Source of the DNA: Candidatus Avisuccinivibrio pullicola | GTDB lineage: Bacteria > Pseudomonadota > Gammaproteobacteria > Enterobacterales > Succinivibrionaceae | Direction of reading: 5' to 3' | Length of the DNA: 41,463 nt | NCBI GenBank assembly: GCA_018713485.1 | Contig: DVOQ01000059.1 | Location: forward strand, 1 to 41,463 | In this document: one piece after another, positions 33,505 through 41,463 of the stretch | Layout: the number at the start of each line of letters is the position of its first letter | Position numbering within the stretch: the stretch's first letter is position 1 | Notes under the pieces: model-generated | Seen by the model: the letters and a program-made list of their open reading frames with translations, nothing else | Told to the model about the DNA's origin: nothing | The model's database searches: none | Translations under genes and position numbers: made by a program

Positions 33505-35685
33505 TTAGTCACCGACACGCTTTAAGAAGACGGTGGCTAAGGGCGGCAGATCGAAGACCACGGAGTGGTACTGACCGTGCCACGAGATATTCGAGGCCTG
33601 CAGCTTTTCAGGACCGGTCACGTAACCTGATCCCCAGTACTTGCGATCGTCAGTGTTAAGCACGATCTGATAGGTGCCGGGGCGCGGCACGCCTAAACGG
33701 TAGGCGATATACGGGACAGGAGTAAAGTTGGAGACCATCACCGTCTCGTCCTGATGATCGTCGGAAGTTCTTAACATCGCGAACACGGAGTGATCGGCAT
33801 CCGAGACATCCAGCCATCTGAAGCAGGCCGGATCGTAATCCCACTGCCAGAGCACGGGATCATTGCGGTACATATTGTTTAAGTCACGCACCAGATCCTG
33901 CATGCCGTGATGCTTGTCAAACTGCAGCAGCCACCACTCTAACTGCGAGTCATGGTTCCACTCCGAGCTCTGCGCGAACTCGGTGCCCATGAAGTTGAGC
34001 TTCTTGCCGGGGTGTCCGTACTGATAGCCTAAGAAGGCGCGCAGGTTGGCCGCCTGCTGCCACTCGTCACCGGGCATCTTATAGAGCATGGAATGCTTGC
34101 CGTGAGTGACCTCGTCGTGGGAAATGGAGAGGATGAAGTTCTCGTTGTAGGCATAAATCATGGAGAAGGACATCTCGCCGTGGTGATAGCGGCGGAAGAA
34201 GGGATCCTGCTTCATGTACTCAAGAGAGTCGTGCATCCAGCCCATGTTCCACTTAAAGCCGAAACCGAGACCGCCCGTGTAGGTGGGACGGGAGACGCCG
34301 GTAAAGGCGGTGGACTCCTCGGCGATGGTCATGGCACCCGGGAACTTGCGGTACACCTCCTCGTTGAACCACTTGAGGAAGGACACGGCCTCGTAGTTGA
34401 TGTTGCCGCCGTCCACGTTGGGCACCCACTCGCCTTCCTTACGGGAGTAGTCCCAGTACAGCATAGAGGCCACGGCGTCCACGCGCAGACCGTCAATATG
34501 ATAGTAGTCAAGCCAGATTAAGGCGGAAGCGACGAGGAAGTTTCTTACCGTGTCGCGGCCGAAATCGTAAATGAGGGAGTTCCAGTCCGGATGCCAGCCG
34601 CGGCGCGGATCCTCGTACTCGTAGACGGGAGTTCCGTCAAAGCGGGCAAGGCCATGAGCGTCGGTGGGGAAGTGAGCGGGCACCCAGTCAAGGATCACGC
34701 CGATATTGTTCTGATGGCAGGTATCCACAAAGTACTTGAAGTCGTCAATGCCGCCAAAGCGCGAGGTCGGGGCAAAGAGGCCAGTGGGCTGATAGCCCCA
34801 GGAGCCCGAGAAGGGGTGCTCCATGACCGGCAGCAGCTCAACATGGGTGTAGCCCATCTCACGCACGTACTTGACTAACTCGTCGGCTAACTCGCGGTAG
34901 GAGAGCGAGGAACCGTCAGCCTTGCGGCGCCAGCTGGCAAGGTGCACCTCGTAAATGGACATGGGGCGCTTTAACTTGTCGTTTAACTGGCTCTCCTGCC
35001 ACTTGGCGTCATTCCACTTATAGGTGGTCTGATCGGAAATGATGGAGGCAAAGGAGGGATACTGCTCGTGATAGAAGCCCACGGGATCGGCCTTGTGAGG
35101 CAGACGGTTACCGGAGGGATCCTTGATCTCGAACTTATAGCGCTGACCGGCACTAAGGCCCGGCACGAAGAGCACCCAGTGGCCTAAGAGCGAACGGGCC
35201 ATGGGGTGACGGCGGCCATCCCAGAAATTGAAATCGCCAATCAGGCTGACGCAGGTAGCCGAGGGGGCATAGACGGCAAACTTGGTGCCCTTGACCTTGA
35301 CACCGTCAATCTCGACCTCGATTAACTGCGCGCCCAGGGTCTTATAGAGATTGGAGGGAGTCTCATACATGGTGGAGAGGCCGAAATAAGCCTCGTCACG
35401 GAACTGATAGGGATCGATAACCTCGACCTCGGCGTCCGGATACTGCACCATAAACTTGTAGTGGAAGGGTCCCTTGCAGTCCGGCAGCACCTTCTCAAAC
35501 AGTCCATCGGGGCAGACGCAGTCTAAAGAGCAGATCTCCTTGCCCTTGAGGCTTAAGCATCTGACGGCACGGGCTCCGGGCAGCCAGGCGCGCAGGATAT
35601 ACCCCTCGCCGTCATGGTTGGGCTGCAGACCTAAGACCTCAAACGGCTTTGTCAGACGTGCGCCGTTTAACTCATCAATTAGCAT
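33505..35685 (-). CDS. glgB: 1,4-alpha-glucan branching enzyme
   Basis: GH13 transglycosylase that makes alpha-1,6 branches in glycogen. Its 726 residues match E. coli (728). Two N-terminal beta-sandwich regions precede the barrel; the second contains KFAVYAPSATCVSLIGDFNF. Catalytic residues are the nucleophile D403 in DGLRVDAVASMLYWDY, acid E456 in TIAEESTAF and D524 in SISHDEVTHGK, nearly the E. coli positions. The C-terminal domain ends PLATVFLKRVGD. AGGAGAAA precedes the ATG, 12 bases after the malQ stop, so it is co-transcribed with malQ. The usual glgC/glgA partners are not in view. Confidence 0.97.
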   Translation of the reverse strand: MLIDELNGARLTKPFEVLGLQPNHDGEGYILRAWLPGARAVRCLSLKGKEICSLDCVCPDGLFEKVLPDCKGPFHYKFMVQYPDAEVEVIDPYQFRDEAYFGLSTMYETPSNLYKTLGAQLIEVEIDGVKVKGTKFAVYAPSATCVSLIGDFNFWDGRRHPMARSLLGHWVLFVPGLSAGQRYKFEIKDPSGNRLPHKADPVGFYHEQYPSFASIISDQTTYKWNDAKWQESQLNDKLKRPMSIYEVHLASWRRKADGSSLSYRELADELVKYVREMGYTHVELLPVMEHPFSGSWGYQPTGLFAPTSRFGGIDDFKYFVDTCHQNNIGVILDWVPAHFPTDAHGLARFDGTPVYEYEDPRRGWHPDWNSLIYDFGRDTVRNFLVASALIWLDYYHIDGLRVDAVASMLYWDYSRKEGEWVPNVDGGNINYEAVSFLKWFNEEVYRKFPGAMTIAEESTAFTGVSRPTYTGGLGFGFKWNMGWMHDSLEYMKQDPFFRRYHHGEMSFSMIYAYNENFILSISHDEVTHGKHSMLYKMPGDEWQQAANLRAFLGYQYGHPGKKLNFMGTEFAQSSEWNHDSQLEWWLLQFDKHHGMQDLVRDLNNMYRNDPVLWQWDYDPACFRWLDVSDADHSVFAMLRTSDDHQDETVMVSNFTPVPYIAYRLGVPRPGTYQIVLNTDDRKYWGSGYVTGPEKLQASNISWHGQYHSVVFDLPPLATVFLKRVGD

Positions 35686-35697
35686 GGGTACTTTCTC

Positions 35698-37917
35698 CTA
35701 CTTATGGTAATTGTTACTTGCCATTTCCCTGGCTTCGCTCATGGCTCGGGTCAAAGCCGTCACATATGGCAATGCAAAAATCTCATCCAGGTTCAGCGGC
35801 AGTTTGCGTCTCCAGTTGGGATACTCGCTGCAGGTACCGGGAACGTTAACCGGTTTATCGACCCCGATCCAGTCCTCTAACTGCGAGGAGAAGAGCGCGC
35901 AGGCACCGCGGCACATATGCACCTGCAGGCCCCTTTGCAGCTCGGGAGTCATGGCCGGCACTTCCTCGGCATGGGCGGGAACCTCAGCGCCCACTGACAG
36001 CAGGCCGTGAAGGCTGTCTAAAATGCGCTGTTTCATGCCCGCGCGCTCCTTACCGATGCGACCGGCGTCAATGGAGCGGTAGACACCCAGTTTCTCGCCT
36101 AATTTAAGGTCGAGATCACCCCACCAGCCCACTAAGGTAGGCATATCGTGGGTGGTTAAGGCGGACATGGCCTGCGGCTCGTAATCGGCCGGAGCGATAT
36201 ATCCGCCATCCCAGGCTCTCTCGCCAAAGAAGATCTTGTATGAGAAGGCACGGGCTTCCTTAAGCGCCGTGCGCAGGGCATCCGGAATGGTGCCTAAATC
36301 CTCGGCGATGACGAGGCACTGATTGCGGTGCGACTCCAGGGCGATGATACCCAGCAGATCGTGAGTGCTATAGCCCACGTAAGCGCCGTCCAGGGGACCG
36401 TTATCCGGCGGCACCCACCACAGACGGTTTAAGCCTGCCGCGTGATCAATGCGTAACGCGCCGCAGGACTGCATGTTCGCACGGTACAGCGCAATCAGGT
36501 TGCGGTAACCGTTAAGGCGCAGACGGCGCGGATCCATGGGAGTAAGCCCCCACAGCTGTCCTAAAGGACCTAAGGGATCAGGCGGAGCGCCGATTTGCGC
36601 TTTGGCTCTGTAGATATCCTTTTCATCGGCCCAGACGTCGCAGCTGCCGGGTCCCACGCCCACGGCGAGATCCCGGTAGGTGCCAATCAGCATCTTCTCG
36701 CGGCGGGCAGTCTCGTAGGCGTCCTCTAACTGCTCGGTGGCGATGAACTGAAGATAGCAGTAGAAACGCACGTCATCGGCGTGTTCCTGCCGCCACGCCT
36801 CGACAAAGGGTGAACCCACCTGCTGGTATTCCTTGGGGAACTCCGTCCAGCTCCAGGCGTTCTTGCCTTTGGCAAAGAGCAAGGCCTGCAGGGCGTTATA
36901 GGTAGCCATCACCTTGAGGCTCTCGCCGCCTTTCTCGATAAACTCAAGGAACCTGCGTCCGCGGGTGGAGCGCTTGTCATCAAGGCGCAGCTCATCAAAA
37001 AGGGTGCGCAGCACCTGCATCTTAAGCTCAATCACGCCGCGGTAATCGACGTACTCGCGATCGCGCAGGGCCTTGAGCTTCTGCTGGAAAGCCTTGGAAG
37101 ACACCAGCTCTGCGGCCTTGTCACAGGAGGCGTACTCGGGGATATCCTCGATACGGATGTAAATGAAATTCACCCACTCACGCGTGGAGGGCGAATACGG
37201 GGAAACCATGTCGGGATCAGGATTGGCCGGGTAGCCAAGATGCAGGGGATTTAATCCCACAAAGTGGCCGCCGCGGCGGGCGATATAGCGTAAAAGATCC
37301 TTTAAGTCGTGGAAATCACCGATACCCCAGTTATGCTTAGAGCGAAGAGCATAGAGCTGTACGCTCACGCCCCACAGTTTCTTACCCTCAGCCATCTCCG
37401 GCGGCACGTAGCAGGTCAGCGGGGTCTTGATGAGGGACATCTCTCCGCTGAAGACCTCAGCACCGTCTTTTACCGTTACTTTAAAAGTGTGATAGCCGTA
37501 AGGCAGTTCATGGGGCAGGAAGAAACGGCGGCGGTCAAATTCCACGCCCTGCACCGTCTTATAGGAGGCAATCTCGATCTCATAAAGGTAAACGGTCTCG
37601 GTAAGCTTTCTGCCGTCCTCGAAGTCAAGCTCCCAGGTAAGGATCGCCTCTTCGCTTAAGTCAGCGCGGGTTCTTAAATACAGGGTATGGGGATCGCCGT
37701 CGCGGATCACCTGTACAGGCTCGAGCAGAGAGTTCCATTCCTCCCATTCCTCGGCTAAGGCCTCTTTTTCCAGAAGGCGCGGGTCATGGATAGCGTAACC
37801 CATGGCGCCTAAGGCCGCGAGCTGGCTTTGCGGTTTGATCATCACCCTTTTACCGGTGACGTCTATATATTCAGTGGCGATGCCATGTCTGGCAGCAAAT
37901 TCTTGAATATCAATCAT
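35698..37917 (-). CDS. malQ: 4-alpha-glucanotransferase (amylomaltase)
   Basis: GH77 enzyme that disproportionates malto-oligosaccharides. It has 739 residues (E. coli MalQ 694). An N-terminal beta-rich extension (about 1-165) precedes KLWGVSVQLYALRSKHNWGI, where the barrel begins. Catalytic residues are D491 in LRIDHAAGLNRLWW, E539 in VIAEDLGTIPD and D591 in TTHDMPTLVGWW. It is the first gene of malQ-glgB. The ATG at 37917 has only a weak purine-rich site. A large inverted repeat in its 5' leader (37947-37987) could modulate expression. No malP or malT is nearby. Confidence 0.95.
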   Translation of the reverse strand: MIDIQEFAARHGIATEYIDVTGKRVMIKPQSQLAALGAMGYAIHDPRLLEKEALAEEWEEWNSLLEPVQVIRDGDPHTLYLRTRADLSEEAILTWELDFEDGRKLTETVYLYEIEIASYKTVQGVEFDRRRFFLPHELPYGYHTFKVTVKDGAEVFSGEMSLIKTPLTCYVPPEMAEGKKLWGVSVQLYALRSKHNWGIGDFHDLKDLLRYIARRGGHFVGLNPLHLGYPANPDPDMVSPYSPSTREWVNFIYIRIEDIPEYASCDKAAELVSSKAFQQKLKALRDREYVDYRGVIELKMQVLRTLFDELRLDDKRSTRGRRFLEFIEKGGESLKVMATYNALQALLFAKGKNAWSWTEFPKEYQQVGSPFVEAWRQEHADDVRFYCYLQFIATEQLEDAYETARREKMLIGTYRDLAVGVGPGSCDVWADEKDIYRAKAQIGAPPDPLGPLGQLWGLTPMDPRRLRLNGYRNLIALYRANMQSCGALRIDHAAGLNRLWWVPPDNGPLDGAYVGYSTHDLLGIIALESHRNQCLVIAEDLGTIPDALRTALKEARAFSYKIFFGERAWDGGYIAPADYEPQAMSALTTHDMPTLVGWWGDLDLKLGEKLGVYRSIDAGRIGKERAGMKQRILDSLHGLLSVGAEVPAHAEEVPAMTPELQRGLQVHMCRGACALFSSQLEDWIGVDKPVNVPGTCSEYPNWRRKLPLNLDEIFALPYVTALTRAMSEAREMASNNYHK

Positions 37918-37946
37918 TTTTCAATGAGTCTGAAGTTCTGACCCGG

Positions 37947-37987
37947 CTTTTTTCAGGTAAACGGTTCTCCCTTTCACCTGAAAAAGG
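37947..37987 (-). promoter_or_regulatory. inverted repeat in the malQ leader
   Basis: CTTTTTTCAGGT pairs with ACCTGAAAAAGG around a 17-base loop, 30 bases upstream of malQ. It could be a leader hairpin or an operator. Confidence 0.35.
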
Positions 37988-38354
37988 CACGTTATTAGCC
38001 TTCATTTTACTTAAATCGACAGTAAAAAAACGGGATCAGACCCAAATTGCGCACACTAAAACGCGACCGCCGGCTACCGCGCCTGAGACTGTCTAAACAA
38101 GTTGCACCTTTGTGGTACACAAGCTCAGGTTATTCCGCCTGAACGCACTGCACCTGCGTTTAGCAGCGCCCCGCTGCGCCCGACTGTGATCGGCTTAATT
38201 ATTTTGAAGCCCCAAACGCCAAAAAGTGCGCCCATTAAGGACAGTTTGTGGGATCATGGTAGGGTTTTTAAAAAACCTGTGTAAAGTAAACAGGGGACAC
38301 CGGCGTGGCCCTGCCACGCAGACTTTGATTATAAAAAACCTTAGGGTATCAGTG
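37988..38354. other. divergent region between malQ and pncB
   Basis: No credible gene is seen. It has a hairpin GCGTGG-CCCTG-CCACGC at 38303-38319 and an A/T palindrome GGTTTTT-A-AAAAACC near 38264-38278. No convincing -35/-10 pair was found. Confidence 0.4.
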
Positions 38355-39815
38355 ATGACGCAGTCTGATCCGCGCAATCTCTCCATGTTCATGGATCTTT
38401 ATGAATCCATCATGGCCAACGGCTATCACGCCGCCTCCAAAGCCGACGATCTGGTGACTTTTGACATGTTCTACCGCAAGAACCCCGACGGGGGCGGTTT
38501 TGCCATCTTCGCAGGTCTCGAGCAGGTTCTGGACTATCTTGAAAACTTCCATTTTGACGAGGCGGATATCGCCTACCTGCGCTCGTTAAACATTTTCCGT
38601 CCCGAGTTTTTAGAGTGGCTTAAGACCTACCGCTTCCGCGGCACCGTCTACGCCATGCCCGAGGGCACGGTTATGTATCCCAATGAGCCCATGATCACCA
38701 TTTACGCGCCTTTAGCAGACGCGCAGCTCATTGAGACGGCCATCTTAGCCGAGGTCAATCATCAGTCACTGATCGCCACCAAGACCCACCGTATCGTGAG
38801 CGCCGCGCAGGGCCGTTCCGTGGCCGATTTCGGCGCGCGCCGCGCCCACAATATGGACGCCGCCGTCTACGGAGCCCGCGCCGCCTATATCGGCGGGGCT
38901 AACAGCACCTCTACCATTCTCGCAGGCCAGATGTTCGGCATTCCCGTCTCCGGTACCATGGCCCACAGCTGGGTGATGTACCACGACGACGAATACGCAG
39001 CCTTCAAGCATTTCGCCGAGCTCTATCCCGACTCCTGCATTTTATTAGTGGACACTTATAACGTCCTTGAATCGGGCGTACCCAACGCCATCCGCGTGGC
39101 CAAGGAAGTCCTTGAGCCTATGGGCAAGCGCTTAAAGGGGATCCGCCTTGACTCGGGCGATCTGGCCTACCTCTCCAAGGAGGCGCGCGCCATGTTGGAC
39201 GCCGCCGGACTTAAGGACTGCATCATCGTCGCCTCCAACAGTCTCGATGAGTTCACCATCCGCTCCCTCCTGGAGCAGGGATCGTGCATCGACTCCTTTG
39301 GCGTGGGCGAAAGGCTCATCACCGCCAAGAGCGATCCCGTCTTCGGTGCCGTCTATAAGCTGGTCGCCGTGGACAAGGGTCAGGCCTGTCTGCCCAAGAT
39401 CAAGATCTCCGAGACTTTCGAGAAGATCACCAACCCTGGCCGCAAGCGCTTATGGCGCATTTACGACAAGCAGGGGCATGCCATCGCCGATCTCATCACC
39501 CTTGACACCGAGACCCCCGATCTCTCCGTGCCCTACCGCTATGTCGATCCGCAGAAACCGTGGCGTCAGTCCTGCTTTAAGGACTGCACCATCCGCGAAC
39601 TGCACGAAAAAGTCATGGAAAACGGCAAGCGCCTCAAGAGCCCGCCCTCGCTTGATGAGATCCGCGCCTTCGTCAAAAAGCAGCTCGACTCCGAGATCTG
39701 GCCTGAAGAGCAGCGCTTTGAGAACCCTCACCATCACTTCCTCGATATGAGTCCCTCATATTACGAGATGAAGATGGAACTCCTGCAGGACGCGCAGAAC
39801 AAAGTACATCACTGA
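38355..39815 (+). CDS. pncB: nicotinate phosphoribosyltransferase (long form)
   Basis: Salvages nicotinate to nicotinate mononucleotide for NAD synthesis. The frame is open from 38226, but the ATG at 38355, eight bases after AGGG, gives the family-like start MTQSDPRNLSMFMDLYE and 486 residues. Conserved blocks are YHAASKADDLVTFDMFYRKN, FGARRAHNMDAA, SGTMAHSWVMYHDDEYAAF, the phosphate-binding RLDSGDLAYLSKEA, IIVASNSLDEFT and DSFGVGERLITAKSDPVFG. At about 486 residues it belongs to the longer clade common in Gram-positives and gut anaerobes rather than the 400-residue E. coli PncB (from memory). It stands alone, with a G/C hairpin after the stop. Confidence 0.95.
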   Translation: MTQSDPRNLSMFMDLYESIMANGYHAASKADDLVTFDMFYRKNPDGGGFAIFAGLEQVLDYLENFHFDEADIAYLRSLNIFRPEFLEWLKTYRFRGTVYAMPEGTVMYPNEPMITIYAPLADAQLIETAILAEVNHQSLIATKTHRIVSAAQGRSVADFGARRAHNMDAAVYGARAAYIGGANSTSTILAGQMFGIPVSGTMAHSWVMYHDDEYAAFKHFAELYPDSCILLVDTYNVLESGVPNAIRVAKEVLEPMGKRLKGIRLDSGDLAYLSKEARAMLDAAGLKDCIIVASNSLDEFTIRSLLEQGSCIDSFGVGERLITAKSDPVFGAVYKLVAVDKGQACLPKIKISETFEKITNPGRKRLWRIYDKQGHAIADLITLDTETPDLSVPYRYVDPQKPWRQSCFKDCTIRELHEKVMENGKRLKSPPSLDEIRAFVKKQLDSEIWPEEQRFENPHHHFLDMSPSYYEMKMELLQDAQNKVHH

Positions 39816-39831
39816 CAGACAGGGGGCTTAG

Positions 39832-39848
39832 CGCCCCCGCTCCTCACT
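39832..39848. terminator. hairpin after pncB without a U-tract
   Basis: GGGGG-CTTAGCG-CCCCC, 17 bases after the pncB stop, followed by GCTCCTC. The pattern is like the hairpins after dapD and ilvH. Confidence 0.45.
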
Positions 39849-40150
39849 CCTGCCCCATAGCTTACGCCGGCTTTAGAGATCTACCCTGCCTTCCGCAGCT
39901 CAGACAGGATTCGCGTGAGGAAATAGTCCCCAGACTGACCCCCGGTTTTCCCTACGCCAGAAAACTGACCCTCGTGCACCTGAGCCCCTCGGGCAGGGCT
40001 CCCTGGCATTACCATCCGGCGGTGGAGCTTTTTTATATAGAGAAAAGCGGTCTTGAGTATCAGCTGCCGCATGGTACCTATCTCTTCCCTGAAGGCTCCG
40101 GCGGTCTCGTGAACTGCAACCTCAAAGTAGGCTATCTGATACCCGCTTAG
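39842..40150 (+). pseudogene. AraC-family regulator remnant (N-terminal cupin part)
   Basis: The open frame carries DSREEIVPRLTPGFPYARKL and then APWHYHPAVELFYIEKSG, followed by LEYQLPHGTYLFPEGSGGLV. This is the H-x-H...E cupin pattern with the gel-like beta strands of the AraC-type sugar-binding domain, such as HWHxxxEI-Y. No start codon with a ribosome-binding site is present and the frame ends at a TAG after LIPA, without any helix-turn-helix region. It is therefore a decayed gene, roughly a third of the normal length. The 5' boundary is approximate. Confidence 0.6.
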
Positions 40151-40186
40151 TCATAAATCCATCTTAGTGTAAATATCAGTCATTAA

Positions 40187-40411
40187 CTACCACGCTATCC
40201 TGTCACCTCACTCAGATCGTGGCTTGCCAATAAGTCGCTGCAGGAAATCCTCACGTGGTATGACTGCATTGACGTGATCAGCTTTACCGATCGCAATACG
40301 GGGCGCTACGGTAAGCTCATCAGTAAAATCACCACTGAGGATCTGCGCCGCGACGAACTGTTCCTGAGCCTTCTGGGCATGAAGCTCGGTGAAATTACCC
40401 AGTCAGGTTAA
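40187..40411 (+). pseudogene. unidentified gene fragment
   Basis: An open frame between stops at 40184 and 40409-40411 reads SLQEILTWYDCIDVISF, FTDRNTGRYGKLISKITTED and LRRDELFLSLLGMKLGEI. Codon use and composition look like real coding sequence, and no start codon with a ribosome-binding site is present. I cannot assign it to a family. It may be the relic of a gene once next to the AraC remnant. Confidence 0.35.
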
Positions 40412-40424
40412 TATGCGTATTTAA

Positions 40425-41141
40425 TAAAAGGACGGAGAGATCTTAACGGGTATTAGATATCCTACTTTCAGGATTAAAACAGGTATTGAGGAAGAACGGA
40501 GAGCCATCGCAGACTATGCGGCCTGTGTGTACTCGCCATCTTACGCCGATCTCGAAGCAGGCCGCTGCATTGAAGACATTGATGTATTGAACAGTTACAG
40601 AAAACTGGTGAGGATCGAAGACTGCTTCCGGGTAATGAAGAATAATTTTTCAATCCGTCCGATGTATGTGCGCAAGGGGGTGCGCATCATCGGACACTGC
40701 CTGCTATGTGTTCTGGCCCTGATTATGCTGCGGATGATTGAACTCAGGTTAGCCCGGAACCATGAAGCCCTGTCGGTGAAAAGGATCTGCGACGCATTGT
40801 TTCACGCAAAACTGATCCCATTCAGGCTGCCCGGGGATGCTGGGAAGGTCCTGTTTCTGAAAATGTACAGCTTCAATGACATTTATACCCCGGAAAACAT
40901 AGGTAAAGGCAGAAAGCAGGCGGGACTCAATGAAATGATTTCTCCTGATGAGATTGCTGATTTATATCAGGAAAGGATCGCTGCTGAAGGCAATGACTTA
41001 AAGAAGATTACTGATGCTCTTGGTTATAAACCGGTGCCATGTATCGGTACATTAGAAGATGTCGCCAGATCGCTGGGAAGACTTATTAAAATGGAAGATG
41101 CTCTTGGAAGGACTCTATTAAAGATCACAAACCTCAATTAA
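40425..41141 (+). pseudogene. IS1634-type (IS4-like DDE) transposase, C-terminal remnant
   Basis: The frame is open from just after a stop at 40422 to the TAA at 41141, about 238 codons. The end of the catalytic region is recognisable: YRKLVRIEDCFRVMKN with the catalytic glutamate, RPMYVRKGVRIIGHCLLCVL, and LALIMLRMIELRL, the conserved C-terminal block of IS1634-family transposases. The family is normally about 500-600 residues, so the N-terminal part with the first two Asp residues is missing. An internal GTG at 40527 is not a convincing start. Base composition is more AT-rich than the metabolic genes. It is probably an inactive copy. Confidence 0.75.
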
Positions 41142-41185
41142 GCGATAATTTTTGTTCCCCCATACTTTTTAATTTATTTATAGCT

Positions 41186-41211
41186 GAAAATGGCTTGTAT
41201 AAGCCATTTTC
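41186..41211. terminator. perfect hairpin between transposase remnants
   Basis: GAAAATGGCTT-GTAT-AAGCCATTTTC, an 11-bp perfect stem 45 bases after the transposase remnant. The A/T base of the stem could act as a terminator in either direction. It may also be a mobile-element end structure. Confidence 0.5.
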
Positions 41212-41243
41212 AATCAGTTTAACTAATAAACTCGGGTAACAGC

Positions 41244-41463
41244 ATGACTAAATCTGCAAAGGGGACCGTTCAGAATCCCGGCGTTAACGTCAGGGCCAAA
41301 TCAGGGCTTAACCGCGAGCTCCTGCTCAGGGCCTCAGGCGAAGCCGGAAGGATGCTGGAATACAAGCTCAGGCTCAGGGGAGGCCTGCTCATTAAGGTGC
41401 CGCCTCAGTACACATCACAGAAGTGCTCCGTGTGCGGTCATGTAAGTGAAAACAACCGTAAAT
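41244..41463 (+). pseudogene. tnpB: IS200/IS605-family TnpB, 5'-truncated, cut by window end
   Basis: The frame starts MTKSAKGTVQNPG and continues NVRAKSGLNRELLLRASGEA, RMLEYKLRLRGGLLIKV and PPQYTSQKCSVCGHVSENNR. This matches the last part of the TnpB RuvC-like nuclease, with the first CxxC of the zinc finger. A whole TnpB is about 370-400 residues, and the preceding bases do not encode the missing part, so it is an N-terminally truncated remnant. The final RuvC aspartate and any guide-RNA region lie beyond the window. Confidence 0.8.

Noticed and set aside
1-41463. CRISPR array, rRNA genes or replication origin
   Set aside because: No regularly spaced repeats, rRNA signatures or DnaA-box clusters were noticed anywhere in the window.

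Overview
The window looks like the chromosome of a gut or rumen gammaproteobacterium, most likely of the Succinivibrionaceae (Aeromonadales). The reasons are the enterobacteria-like gene order ribF-ileS-lspA-ispH, the close match of DapD, IlvI/IlvH, YdiJ and PykF to the E. coli proteins, GC-rich third codon positions, and several genes that resemble those of anaerobic gut bacteria: a clostridial-looking enzyme I, a long-form nicotinate phosphoribosyltransferase, a long UxuB, and two AAA-ATPase/PD-(D/E)XK proteins. The family assignment is inference. No rRNA gene is present.

Layout. Bases 1-826 hold the end of dapD (lysine synthesis). valS follows at 1305-4169 with a good promoter and a terminator. 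A stand-alone AAA-ATPase/nuclease-like gene lies at 4386-6065. Then comes a two-gene unit, enzyme I of the PTS (6278-7951) and an atypical four-carbon acid sugar kinase family protein (7991-9313), read from a promoter with a perfect inverted repeat between its -35 and -10 boxes. A tRNA-Gly(CCC) follows at 9402-9475, then an almost gene-free stretch to 10142 and a second AAA-ATPase/nuclease-like gene on the minus strand. The minus strand continues with a SUFU-domain protein, ilvH-ilvI, a membrane methyltransferase, a YdiJ-type FAD/Fe-S dehydrogenase, and the ispH-lspA-ileS-ribF operon, which lacks the fkpB gene E. coli has there. pykF (plus) and glgX (minus) converge on a 40-bp perfect palindrome. 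Next on the minus strand are a GntR/FCD regulator, uxuB and uxuA (glucuronate breakdown), then glgB and malQ (alpha-glucan handling). pncB is on the plus strand. The last 1.6 kb is decayed DNA: an AraC-type regulator remnant, an unidentified fragment, the C-terminal part of an IS1634-type transposase, and a 5'-truncated tnpB cut by the window end.

How it fits together. The carbon genes form a coherent theme. MalQ, GlgB and GlgX rearrange, branch and debranch alpha-glucans. UxuA and UxuB feed hexuronates toward 2-keto-3-deoxygluconate. Enzyme I and pyruvate kinase share the PEP/pyruvate node. The least ordinary items are the enzyme I plus degenerate sugar-kinase pair with its own operator-like site, the two AAA/PD-(D/E)XK proteins, the orphan SUFU protein, and a set of strong gene-end hairpins without U-tracts. 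No complete new defence or mobile system is visible.
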